A stretch of 64,000 nt of DNA, from assembly GCF_002102345.1 (NCBI RefSeq), contig NZ_LQPP01000044.1, forward strand, positions 41,494 to 105,493, written 5' to 3'. This document shows, in pieces, positions 54,789 through 62,042 of this stretch. The notes below the pieces were generated by a model. That model made no database searches, was not told the DNA's origin, and saw only the letters and a program-made list of their open reading frames with translations. The translations under genes and the position numbers were made by a program. This DNA is from Mycolicibacterium peregrinum. GTDB lineage: Bacteria; Actinomycetota; Actinomycetes; Mycobacteriales; Mycobacteriaceae. The first letter of the stretch is position 1, and each line of letters begins with the position of its first letter.

Positions 54789-55823
54789 ATGCCGCGCATG
54801 ACCCACGACTGGCTGCTCGTGGAGACACTGGGTAGCGAGCCTGCCGTGGTCGCGCGAGGTCTGCAGACGAAGAACCTCGTCCCGATCAGTGTGTTTCTAC
54901 GACGAAATCCGCACCTGATGGCAATTCAGAGCGCCATCAGGGAAACCGTCCAGGCCGGCCAGGGCCTCAGCAGCATCACACCCAAGAACGACCGCGTAAT
55001 CCGCACCGAAGTGGTGCGGATGTCCGACGGGCATATCCACGGCGTCCACGTCTGGATCGGGCCGACCGACGTCGAACCGCCCCAACGGCCGGTTCCCGGC
55101 CCGCTGGTCTGGGACCTGACCGCAGGCGTGGCCACCGATACGCCTGAATCGCTGCGTAACAGCGGAATGAACCCGGAAACCGAAGCCACCCACGACCGGA
55201 CGTTCGCCGACGACCTGCCGGGTCGGGACCTCAACGGCAGCGAGGCCAAGGTGCTGGCCATGACCGTCAAGCCCGTGGTCGGCAACACCTTGTGCACCAC
55301 CTGGGATGTCACCGACCATCGCGGGGAGATCATCACGGTGGGATTCGTCGCCCGGGTGACCCTGGAACCGCGCGACGACGGCGCCGACCGGATGGTCTGC
55401 CGGGCCATGAACTGGCGCAGCGAGCGCGACAGCCCGGTGACACCCGTCGACAACCTGGCCCAGCGCATCCTCAACGGACTGGCCCGCCCCGGTGTACACC
55501 GGGCCCTGGTCGGCCTCGACGACTGGAAGTTGTTGAAGTGGCTCGACGAACCCGCGCCGTTCTTCGACTGGCGTCACCGCGACGGCGGACCGGCCCGCAT
55601 CCACCCGGCCGACGCCCGGCACATGGCCCGGATGACCTCGGATTTCACCGACGGTGTCACCACCGCGGTGCTGCGGATGCGTGCTGAAGACGGCGGCTGG
55701 CAGCCGGTGCACATGACGATCAACCGAATCGAACTCGACGACGACACCTTCGCCGGCCTGATCGCGCTGCGGCTGCCGACTGACGGCGAAGTCGCCGCCG
55801 CGGATCTCGACCGGCTCGACTAG
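54789..55823 (+). CDS. GAF/PAS-like domain protein (Rv3651 type)
   Basis: 344 aa, soluble. The order TDWLLVETLG...VARGLQTKNLVPISVFLRRN, then a central beta-rich part with VVGNTLCTTWDVTDHRGEIITVGFVARV, and a last domain with PAPFFDWRHRDGGPARIHPADARHM and AVLRMRAEDGGWQPVHMTINRIELDDDTFAGLIALR is that of mycobacterial DUF5593/DUF5628 proteins. The M. tuberculosis Rv3651 structure was described as GAF/PAS-like, suggesting ligand sensing. No output domain. ATG 54798 is a possible alternative start. Confidence 0.78.
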   Translation: MPRMTHDWLLVETLGSEPAVVARGLQTKNLVPISVFLRRNPHLMAIQSAIRETVQAGQGLSSITPKNDRVIRTEVVRMSDGHIHGVHVWIGPTDVEPPQRPVPGPLVWDLTAGVATDTPESLRNSGMNPETEATHDRTFADDLPGRDLNGSEAKVLAMTVKPVVGNTLCTTWDVTDHRGEIITVGFVARVTLEPRDDGADRMVCRAMNWRSERDSPVTPVDNLAQRILNGLARPGVHRALVGLDDWKLLKWLDEPAPFFDWRHRDGGPARIHPADARHMARMTSDFTDGVTTAVLRMRAEDGGWQPVHMTINRIELDDDTFAGLIALRLPTDGEVAAADLDRLD

Positions 55824-55833
55824 GCCGCCTCGA

Positions 55834-56157
55834 CTACGCAACGGCCTCCACCGGTCCGGCGCGCGCGGCCGCCCGAGCCGGGCCGACGCCCCATCGGCCG
55901 AGGCGCACCGGGACCGATACCTCGAGCACCACGTCGAGGCCGTCGATTCGGCAGGCGCCCACGGCCGAATGCAGCCGCGCGGCAATCTGGGTGGCCTGCG
56001 CGCACGCCGCGACCGGTCCGGAAACCACGGCACCGGCGCCACCCAGGGCCGCCAGATCCGCTGCGGCCTGGGCCCGGTGCCGGGCCGTGACGGCGGCACC
56101 GAGGTAGGCACCACCGGCCGCGAACGCGATCACCACCGCGATCATCGCCACGGCCAA
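55834..56157 (-). CDS. Rv3654c-type small secreted/pilin-cluster protein
   Basis: About 107 aa as drawn. One N-terminal hydrophobic segment (TLLAVAMIAVVIAFAAGGAYLGAAV) is followed by ARHRAQAAADLAALGGAGAV, the pattern of Tad-type TadG/Flp-operon proteins with a helix after the membrane. The frame is open far upstream but there is no ATG or GTG where the protein should begin (GERGSATLL); the first usable codon is TTG 56157. It overlaps the end of the TadE-like gene. M. tuberculosis Rv3654c is reported to be exported and to affect host apoptosis; that function is not visible in the sequence. Confidence 0.65.
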   Translation of the reverse strand: MAVAMIAVVIAFAAGGAYLGAAVTARHRAQAAADLAALGGAGAVVSGPVAACAQATQIAARLHSAVGACRIDGLDVVLEVSVPVRLGRWGVGPARAAARAGPVEAVA

Positions 56158-56176
56158 CAGCGTGGCCGAACCGCGC

Positions 56177-56503
56177 TCACCCGATTCCGGGTTCGGGCAC
56201 CGCGGCTGCCTCGGCGGACACCGTGAACCCCGGCAGCGCCGTCGCTGCGCTGACCCGGGCCACCACCAGACCGCCGTCGCGGGCGAGATGCACCACCGCG
56301 CCGGACGGGGCGATACGCCGAGCGGCGGCCGTGGCCGTATCGCCCTCACCCCGGGCCGCCAGTCGGGCGGCTTCGCGCGCTGCGTCGATACACCGGATCT
56401 GCATGCCCACTGCGCCAAGGCCGCCGACACACAACACCAGGACGGCCACCAGCGATGCGATCGCAAAAGCCGCCTCGACGGTGACCGCACCCCGGTCGTC
56501 CAG
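56177..56503 (-). CDS. TadE-like pseudopilin protein (Rv3655c type)
   Basis: About 108 aa. DDRGAVTVEAAFAIASLVAVLVLCVGGLGAVGMQIRCIDAAREAARLAARGE is a TadE/prepilin-like N-terminus: Gly-Ala before a hydrophobic helix with Glu at +5 type position. The only nearby ATG (56511) is one base out of frame: ATGACTGG would need to be ATGGACTGG to start MDWLDDRGAVTVEAAF. In the present sequence a CTG at 56503 or a frameshift would be required. Located between the Flp-like pilin and Rv3654c-type genes. Confidence 0.68.
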   Translation of the reverse strand: MDDRGAVTVEAAFAIASLVAVLVLCVGGLGAVGMQIRCIDAAREAARLAARGEGDTATAAARRIAPSGAVVHLARDGGLVVARVSAATALPGFTVSAEAAAVPEPGIG

Positions 56504-56511
56504 CCAGTCAT

Positions 56512-56715
56512 CTAGACGTTGGTGTTCAGCGCCCGGCTGATGATGTTGGTCAGCGCGCTCACGATCGAATCCCCCGTGACCACGGTGTACAGGATGGCCC
56601 CGAACGCCGCCGCGGCAATGGTGCCGATGGCGTACTCGACTGTGCTCATCCCTGATTCGTCGAGCATCAGCAGTGCCGCTCTGGCATTCGCCCGCTGAAT
56701 CATGTTTCCCGCCAT
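56512..56715 (-). CDS. Flp-like pilin, DUF4244 (Rv3656c type)
   Basis: 67 aa. After a basic leader (MAGNMIQRANARAALLML) comes DESGMSTVEYAIGTIAAAAFGAILYTVV, a type IV/Flp prepilin signature: Gly before the cleavage site, Glu at position 5 of the mature protein, then a hydrophobic helix. GGAGGAAAC precedes ATG 56715. It is probably the main filament subunit for the Tad-like machine encoded by the next genes; no prepilin peptidase gene is in the window. Confidence 0.87.
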   Translation of the reverse strand: MAGNMIQRANARAALLMLDESGMSTVEYAIGTIAAAAFGAILYTVVTGDSIVSALTNIISRALNTNV

Positions 56716-56742
56716 GATGTTTCCTCCCTCTGCGATGTGTAC

Positions 56743-57324
56743 TCACAACAAACCTGAACCCAGCACGTCACCGGCCAGGCCGGCGACCACAGGAACCACT
56801 CCCAGGCACACGAACGCCGGCAGGTAACACAGACCCAACGGTCCGGCGACGAGTACCGAGGCCCGTTCTGCCACCGCGTCGGCCGCGGCAGTGGCATCGT
56901 GTCGAGCCTGGGCGGCCAGCTCGGCCACCCCGTCGGCCAGGGCGCTGCCCGAGGCGGCCGAGCGGCGGGCCAGCCGCAACAGGGCCTCGGCGTTCTTGTC
57001 TTGCGGCACGGCGTCATTGCCACCGGACCAGGCCGTGGCCGGATCCGCTCCGAGCGCCAGCAGCTCAGCCGCGCGCCGCAACATCGGCGCCAGTGACGGT
57101 GGCGCTGACGCGGTGGCGGCTGCGGCCGCGGTCGACACCGCCATCCCGGCGGCCAGACATGCCGAGAACAGGTCGAACGTCGAGGCCGCAGCGAGCGGAT
57201 CATCGGTGCGGACCCGCCGGTGGCCCGCCCGCGGCCCCGATGCGGGCGCGACGCGAAACCGCACCCGCGCCGGATCGGCACCGGCCAGCAGTGCCAGAGC
57301 GAGAAACACTGCTGCCCAACTCAT
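56743..57324 (-). CDS. TadC-like type II secretion F-family protein (Rv3657c type)
   Basis: 193 aa. Inner-membrane platform protein with an N-terminal hydrophobic segment (WAAVFLALALLAG), a soluble helical T2SSF domain (FDLFSACLAAGMAVSTAAAA...ALLRLARRSAASGSALADGVAELA) and a C-terminal helix LGLCYLPAFVCLGVVPVVAGL. ATG 57324 overlaps the tadB stop by four bases. It should work with TadB and TadA in assembling the DUF4244 pilin. Confidence 0.85.
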   Translation of the reverse strand: MSWAAVFLALALLAGADPARVRFRVAPASGPRAGHRRVRTDDPLAAASTFDLFSACLAAGMAVSTAAAAATASAPPSLAPMLRRAAELLALGADPATAWSGGNDAVPQDKNAEALLRLARRSAASGSALADGVAELAAQARHDATAAADAVAERASVLVAGPLGLCYLPAFVCLGVVPVVAGLAGDVLGSGLL

Positions 57325-58103
57325 CCCAGTGCCCGTTCGGTGATCCGGTCCGACCACATCAGTCCGGCGCAGGCCAGCAGCACCCCGATCACCAGCAGCC
57401 AACCACCTGTCCCCGGTCCACACAGGAACGCCAGGGGCTGCGCTCCGATCAACTGCCCCAGTGCGATGCCGGCCACGGGCAGCCCGGCCAGCACCGTTGC
57501 CGTCGCCCGCGGGCCGGCCATCGCCGCTTCGACGTGAGAGGAAAACCGTTCGCGTTCGACGATGTCGCGCTGCGCGGTGCGCATCAGGGTGGCGATCGAG
57601 AGGCCGTACGCATGAGCCAGTCGCCAGCAGACCGCAAGCCGTTCCCAGTGCATCGGCAGTTGCGAAGTTGCCGCGACATCTTCAAGACCCGCCGCGACAT
57701 CGGCGCCAAGACGGGCCCGGGCGGCGACGGCGGCCATGCCCCGGCGTACCGCCCCGGACACTTCGTCGGCCGCAGTACCGAAGGCGCTCACCGGCTGGAC
57801 GCCGGTACGCAGCTCACCCACCAGCACGTCCAAGGCGGCCTGCAGTGACGCCGCTTCCTCCAGCTGCTGCCGACGGGCATGGCGACGCCGCCGGCGTACG
57901 ACGACCGTCCCGCACACCAGTGCCATGGCCACCGCGACCGGCAGCGAAACCAGCCAGCCCAGAACAACTCCCAGCACCACGACCATGGGCGCTACCCGAA
58001 CCCGCCGCCGAGGAGCCTCCGCCCGCCGCAGCGCTGCAGCGCGCCGGGGCATGACCGGCCACAGCAGAAGTGCGGCGGCCAAGGCCAGTGCACTGGCCGT
58101 CAC
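57321..58103 (-). CDS. TadB-like type II secretion F-family protein (Rv3658c type)
   Basis: 260 aa. Hydrophobic segments at the start (ALALAAALLLWPVM), near 40-75 and at the end (GWLLVIGVLLACAGLMW), with a T2SSF domain between: LQAALDVLVGELRTGVQPVSAFGTAADEVSG and LAVCWRLAHAYGLSIATLMR. GTG 58103 overlaps the tadA stop (GTGA). Partner of the TadC-like protein in the inner-membrane platform. Confidence 0.85.
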   Translation of the reverse strand: MTASALALAAALLLWPVMPRRAAALRRAEAPRRRVRVAPMVVVLGVVLGWLVSLPVAVAMALVCGTVVVRRRRRHARRQQLEEAASLQAALDVLVGELRTGVQPVSAFGTAADEVSGAVRRGMAAVAARARLGADVAAGLEDVAATSQLPMHWERLAVCWRLAHAYGLSIATLMRTAQRDIVERERFSSHVEAAMAGPRATATVLAGLPVAGIALGQLIGAQPLAFLCGPGTGGWLLVIGVLLACAGLMWSDRITERALG

Positions 58104-59260
58104 GGCGATACCCGCCGGCCTACCAGAGCGTCGAGAATCTCTGCACCGCAGCCCAACCCGGTGTCGGCGTCCCATGCCGTCACCACCTCGAGCTCACCCC
58201 TGGCCGCGCGGCGCAGCACCGCGATCTCGGAGAGCCTGCGCCGCCCGGCGCCGTCCCGCCCGACGTGAAGCAACACCTGTACGGCTGCCGCCAGTTGGCT
58301 GACCAGCGCGGCACGGTCCAGTCCGCCGAGCGCGCCGAGCGCCTCCAACCGGGCCGGCACTTCCGCGGAGCTGTTGGCATGTACGGTGCCTGCTCCGCCG
58401 TCATGTCCGGTGTTGAGTGCGGCCAGGAGGTCCACCACCTCGGCACCGCGAACCTCACCGACGACGATCCGGTCCGGGCGCATCCGCAACGCCTGCCTGA
58501 CCAGGTCGCGCACGGTCACCTCACCGACGCCCTCGACATTGGCGCACCGTGCCACCAGCCTGACCAGATGTGGATGCGGCGGGGCCAGTTCGGCCGCGTC
58601 CTCGACACAGACGATGCGTTCGTGAGCGGGGACGGCACCGAGCGCGGCGGCCAACAGCGTCGTCTTACCGCAGCCGGTGCCTCCGGATATGAGGAACGCC
58701 AACCGGGCCCGGATGACCGCGCGCAGCAGGTCGGCGGCCTGCTGCGGGATCGCCCCGGATTCGGTGAGGCTGTCGAGATTCTGGGTGGCCGGGCGCAACA
58801 CCCGCAGCGACAGGCAGGTGCCCGCAGCCGCTACCGGAGGCAGCACCGCGTGTAGACGCACGGTGAACGGACCGATGCCGTTGAGCTGGCCGTCCACCCA
58901 GGGCTGCGCCTCATCGAGGCGGCGCCCGGCCAGCAGTGCCAACCGTTGCGCCAGCCGCCGGACCGCGCTCTCGTCGGGGAAACAGACTGCGCTGCGGTGC
59001 AATCCGTTGCCGTCATCCACCCACACCGCATCGGGGGCGGTGACGAGCACATCGGTGGTGGTCGGCGCACACAGCAGGGGTTCCAGGACGCCGGCACCGG
59101 TCAGTTCGGTCTCCAGCAGCCGCAGATTGCTGAGTACCTCGGTGTCTCCGAGCAGCCCGCCGGATTCGGCCCGAATGGCTGCGGCCACCACGCCGGGGTT
59201 GAGCGGGGAGGCTTCGGCCACCAGCCTTTCGCGTACCCGGTCGATCAGCGAGGCGCTCAC
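58100..59260 (-). CDS. TadA-like secretion ATPase (Rv3659c type)
   Basis: CpaF/TadA-type hexameric ATPase, 386 aa. The P-loop is GGTGCGKTT near residue 194; the Asp box is VCVEDAAELAP, the Walker B region RMRPDRIVVGEVRGAEVVDLLAALNTGHDGGAGTVHANS includes the His box. It should drive assembly of the Flp-like pilin. GTG 59260 overlaps the ssd stop by four bases. The N-terminal 100 residues are specific to actinobacteria. Confidence 0.92.
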   Translation of the reverse strand: MSASLIDRVRERLVAEASPLNPGVVAAAIRAESGGLLGDTEVLSNLRLLETELTGAGVLEPLLCAPTTTDVLVTAPDAVWVDDGNGLHRSAVCFPDESAVRRLAQRLALLAGRRLDEAQPWVDGQLNGIGPFTVRLHAVLPPVAAAGTCLSLRVLRPATQNLDSLTESGAIPQQAADLLRAVIRARLAFLISGGTGCGKTTLLAAALGAVPAHERIVCVEDAAELAPPHPHLVRLVARCANVEGVGEVTVRDLVRQALRMRPDRIVVGEVRGAEVVDLLAALNTGHDGGAGTVHANSSAEVPARLEALGALGGLDRAALVSQLAAAVQVLLHVGRDGAGRRRLSEIAVLRRAARGELEVVTAWDADTGLGCGAEILDALVGRRVSP

Positions 59261-60336
59261 GCCGACTCCTGCACAGGGTGTCCGGCCAGGACCGACAACA
59301 CCCGACGCGCGGCCGAACCCAGCGGTGAACGTGGCCGCACTCTCAGGCCGCCACGCTCCAGCACTTCGGCGATGCCGGCCTGCGGTCGCATCGCGGCCAG
59401 CAGCGGCAGGTCCACGATGCGGGCCACCTCGGTCGCACGCAGCCCACCCGGTGACGGTCCCCGCACCACCACACCGGCATTGGGGTTACAGGCCAGCACC
59501 CACGGCCGTGCAGCGGTCGCGGCGGTACACGACCGCACGTCTGCCGGTGCCACCAGAACCACCAGATCGGCTGCGTTCAAAGCGGTTTCGGCGGCTTCGG
59601 TGGCGCGCCGGGGTACGTCGCACACCACCGTGACACCGCCGCGGCAGCCTGCTTCGATGACCGCCGCCACCGGCCCCGCCTCGATGTCGGCACCCGAGCG
59701 CCCGCTGGACAGCACACTGACCCCGTCCCGGCGAGGCAGCGCCTCGCGCAGCGCCGGATATCCCAACCGGCCGCCCTGCAGGGCCAGGTCCGGCCAGCGC
59801 AGGCCTGCCACATCCTCACTGCCCGCCACCAGGTCGATCCCCCCGCTCCAAGGATCGGCTTCGATCAGCAGCGCGGCCGACGCCGATTGGGCCAACGCCA
59901 CCGCGAACACCGATGCCCCGGCACCGCCTCGAGCGCTGACCACGGCCACCGCCGGGCCGCGACCCCCGTCGTCGCGACAGTCCGCTTCGGACAGGACCGC
60001 CACGAGGGCAGCGTCCTGGGTGGGCAGTGTCATCACGTGCTGTGCGCCGACGGAGACTGCCGCCTGCCAGTCGTCCGGCTGCGGTTCCACGTGACCGACG
60101 AGGATCACCCGGGGGCGGCGCGGCAACCCGCGCCTGGCGCACCGCAGAGCGGCCGCGGCGTCGAGCAGGACGGCGGCGGCCGCCGTCCAAGCCTTGCGCC
60201 CGGAGGGGTCGTCGACGACGACGAGGCCGACGCCGGCGGCAGCGGCCACCCGCGACACATCCTCACGCAGCTGCGGGTCGCCGATCAGCGCAAGCACGGT
60301 GGCGGACGGGGTGATCGTCGTGTTCGGGATGGCCAT
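59257..60336 (-). CDS. ssd: Septum site-determining protein Ssd, MinD/CpaE-like
   Basis: 359 aa. An N-terminal receiver-like domain without clear acceptor Asp is followed by a MinD/ParA-like domain with VVSARGGAGASVFAVALAQS, a deviant Walker A in which the usual Lys/Thr positions are Ala/Ser (GGAGAS), and ADLVVLVAPADVRSCTAA. Rv3660c, its ortholog, was described as inhibiting septum formation; in the tad context the same fold (CpaE/TadZ) places pili at the pole. The altered P-loop may mean weak ATPase activity. Confidence 0.87.
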   Translation of the reverse strand: MAIPNTTITPSATVLALIGDPQLREDVSRVAAAAGVGLVVVDDPSGRKAWTAAAAVLLDAAAALRCARRGLPRRPRVILVGHVEPQPDDWQAAVSVGAQHVMTLPTQDAALVAVLSEADCRDDGGRGPAVAVVSARGGAGASVFAVALAQSASAALLIEADPWSGGIDLVAGSEDVAGLRWPDLALQGGRLGYPALREALPRRDGVSVLSSGRSGADIEAGPVAAVIEAGCRGGVTVVCDVPRRATEAAETALNAADLVVLVAPADVRSCTAATAARPWVLACNPNAGVVVRGPSPGGLRATEVARIVDLPLLAAMRPQAGIAEVLERGGLRVRPRSPLGSAARRVLSVLAGHPVQESA

Positions 60337-60497
60337 GTGCCCACCCTGCGGGCAACAACGGGGCCGGCACCATCACCAAATCGCGGATTGTGGATGAACT
60401 ACGCGCTGTGGATCAATCTCAGGCAGTGAACACGCCGGGCGACACGCTGAAAATACGGTTCCGCAACCACCGGGACTGGGCCGGCAAGCATTCTTCC

Positions 60498-60599
60498 CCC
60501 AGAAAAGGGACGACCCCCGCCAGGGGGGGAGGAGGCGGAGGTCGTCGTGTATCAGCCCCGGGGGGTCGGGCTGATACACCCTCGGCATAAGCCGAGTAA
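60498..60599 (-). ncRNA. 6C small RNA (B11 / ncRv13660c type)
   Basis: On the minus strand two adjacent stem-loops carry C-rich loops, the defining mark of 6C RNA. Stem 1: GTGTATCAGCCC (60579-60568) with GGGCTGATACAC (60558-60547) around a loop with six C. Stem 2: ACGACCTCCGCC (60545-60534) with GGCGGGGGTCGT (60521-60510) around seven C, then TTTTCT as terminator. A 6-bp hairpin (60596-60581) leads. A TATAGT -10 lies at 60610-60605. Same position as M. tuberculosis B11, between Rv3660c and Rv3661. It regulates mRNAs by pairing of the C loops with G-rich ribosome sites. Confidence 0.88.
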
Positions 60600-60604
60600 T
60601 GCTC

Positions 60605-60610
60605 ACTATA
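60605..60610 (-). promoter_or_regulatory. -10 box of the 6C RNA promoter
   Basis: TATAGT on the minus strand, close to consensus, ends six to seven bases before the likely 5' end near 60599-60598. No strong -35 is seen at 17 bases; TTGCGT is at 19. Confidence 0.55.
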
Positions 60611-60743
60611 CACACGGAACTGCCAAAACACGCAAGAGACACCGGTCCGGGCTACCGAGGCGATCCCGGAAGCACCGTCCGAAAGAATGTGTCTTGAACT
60701 GCCATTTTGTGTTCCCGTCCGTAATACCTGCCCCAGGTGCCTC

Positions 60744-60749
60744 TATGCT
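60744..60749 (+). promoter_or_regulatory. -10 box of a leaderless promoter for the HAD gene
   Basis: TATGCT ends seven bases before GTG 60757. It contains the in-frame ATG 60745, so that ATG would lie upstream of the transcript; the GTG is therefore the better start. Confidence 0.5.
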
Positions 60750-60756
60750 GACGCTT

Positions 60757-61614
60757 GTGACCGCATCCGATCGGGCTGCCGGGGAATTGATCGCACAGCA
60801 ATCCGGGCCGCACAACGGTCGGCCGGTACGTACGGCGGCCTTCTTCGACCTCGACAAGACCGTCATCGCCAAGTCCAGCACGCTCGCTTTCAGCAAACCT
60901 TTCTTCAATCAAGGTCTGCTGAACCGGCGCACCGTTCTCAAGTCGACATATGCCCAGTTTCTGTTCCTGATGTCGGGCGCCGACCACGACCAGATGGACC
61001 GGATGCGCAGCTACATCACCAACATGTGCACCGGTTGGGATGTCGAGCAAGTCAAGTCGATCGTCGGCGAGACGTTGCACGACATCGTCGACCCCCTGGT
61101 CTTCGCCGAGGCCGCCGAGCTGATCGCCGACCACAAGCTGTGCGGCCGCGACGTCGTGGTGGTGTCGGCGTCGGGCGAGGAGATCGTCGCGCCGATCGCA
61201 AGGGCGCTGGGCGCCACCCACGCGATGGCCACCCGGATGGTGGTCGAAGAGGGGCGCTACACCGGCGACATCGCGTTCTACTGCTTCGGCGAGGGCAAGG
61301 TCGAGGCGATCCGCGCCCTGGCCGCACGCGAGGGCTATGTCCTCGATCACTGCTACGCCTACTCGGACTCCATCACCGACATCCCGATGCTGGAGTCCGT
61401 GGGCCACCCCACCGCCGTCAACCCGGACCGGGGACTGCGCAAAGAGGCCGCGTCGCGGGGATGGCCGGTGCTGACGTTCACCAAGCCGGTGTCGCTGCGG
61501 GACCGGCTTCCGGCGCCGTCGACGGCAGCCGTCGCCACCACCGCGGCCGTCGGGATCAGCGCTCTGGCGGCAGGCGCATTGACCTATTCGTTGTTGCGTC
61601 GCTTCACTTCCTGA
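60757..61614 (+). CDS. HAD-IB family hydrolase (Rv3661 type)
   Basis: 285 aa phosphatase of the SerB-like HAD subfamily. Motif I is FFDLDKTVIAKSS (nucleophile and acid/base Asp), motif II VVVVSASGEEI, motif III with the Lys of GEGKVEAI, and motif IV AYSDSITDIPML. A hydrophobic C-terminal segment (VGISALAAGALTYSLL) suggests membrane attachment. The substrate is uncertain; it is annotated as phosphoserine phosphatase-like, but the tail and length point to a lipid phosphate or other membrane substrate. Leaderless GTG start. Confidence 0.87.
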   Translation: MTASDRAAGELIAQQSGPHNGRPVRTAAFFDLDKTVIAKSSTLAFSKPFFNQGLLNRRTVLKSTYAQFLFLMSGADHDQMDRMRSYITNMCTGWDVEQVKSIVGETLHDIVDPLVFAEAAELIADHKLCGRDVVVVSASGEEIVAPIARALGATHAMATRMVVEEGRYTGDIAFYCFGEGKVEAIRALAAREGYVLDHCYAYSDSITDIPMLESVGHPTAVNPDRGLRKEAASRGWPVLTFTKPVSLRDRLPAPSTAAVATTAAVGISALAAGALTYSLLRRFTS

Positions 61615-61679
61615 GCTACCGCACGTAGTAGCTGAGACGACGGCGTAACGATCAGAACTCGGGTGCATTTCACCCTTGC

Positions 61680-61701
61680 TGTGACCGTGGTCACGTAGTA
61701 C
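61680..61701 (+). promoter_or_regulatory. Ms1 promoter with CRP-like palindrome
   Basis: TGTGACCGTGGTCACG (61680-61695) fits the CRP consensus TGTGA-N6-TCACA at all but the last base and is followed at once by TAGTAC (61696-61701), the likely -10 box. The palindrome fills the -35/-10 spacer, where binding would normally block polymerase or replace a -35. Confidence 0.55.
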
Positions 61702-61707
61702 AAAGGA

Positions 61708-62018
61708 ACCACGGAAGCTTGGATGAGGCCAAGGCTTAGCCGGAAGAGAAGGCTAAATCTCCCGAACCAGGCTCCCCAGCACGGGTCCCGGCACCCACGC
61801 GGAGCACATGCCGCGGAATAGGCAAAAGTGTTGCGGGCCTGCGTGATTGCGAAGAGCGGACGGCTACGACGGCCCTTTGGGTAGGGCTGCAGCCGAGGCG
61901 CATCGCGAGGACGCCGAGGCCACCCACGCAACCCACGTTGGCACGCTTGGTAACCGGTATCCGTGCTAGCGGGCGACGAGCCGAAACATCGTTTCGGACC
62001 GTCGCCCGCTTTCGTTTG
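61708..62018 (+). ncRNA. ms1: Ms1 RNA (MTS2823 type), RNA polymerase-binding
   Basis: About 310 bases with no coding frame, in the position where M. smegmatis Ms1 and M. tuberculosis MTS2823 lie, between the Rv3661- and Rv3662c-type genes. It begins GGAACCACGGAAGC just after a good -10 and ends in a strong hairpin with TTTCGTTTG. Ms1 binds core RNA polymerase and accumulates in stationary phase, in place of 6S RNA. The length agrees with the ~300 bases known for Ms1. Identification is by position, size and boundaries; I did not align it. Confidence 0.82.
61968..62017 (+). terminator. Intrinsic terminator of Ms1
   Basis: AGCGGGCGACG (61968-61978) pairs perfectly with CGTCGCCCGCT (62000-62010). 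An inner CCGAAAC/GTTTCGG stem extends it, and TTTCGTTT follows. One of the strongest terminators in the window. Confidence 0.88.
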
Positions 62019-62042
62019 CTGGAAGTACCCGGAGCGGCCGGT

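Noticed and set aside
55834..56511. One 225-residue protein from ATG 56511 covering the Rv3654c-type frame
   Set aside because: Its first half is the wrong frame of the TadE-like gene and reads as Arg/Pro/Trp-rich nonsense; kept only as a hint about start-codon trouble.
60745..60756. ATG 60745 as start of the HAD gene
   Set aside because: It lies inside the TATGCT -10 box, and the GTG 60757 gives the family N-terminus.
61661..61675. GGGTG-CATTT-CACCC as terminator of the HAD gene
   Set aside because: A 5-bp stem with only two T after it is too weak to annotate.
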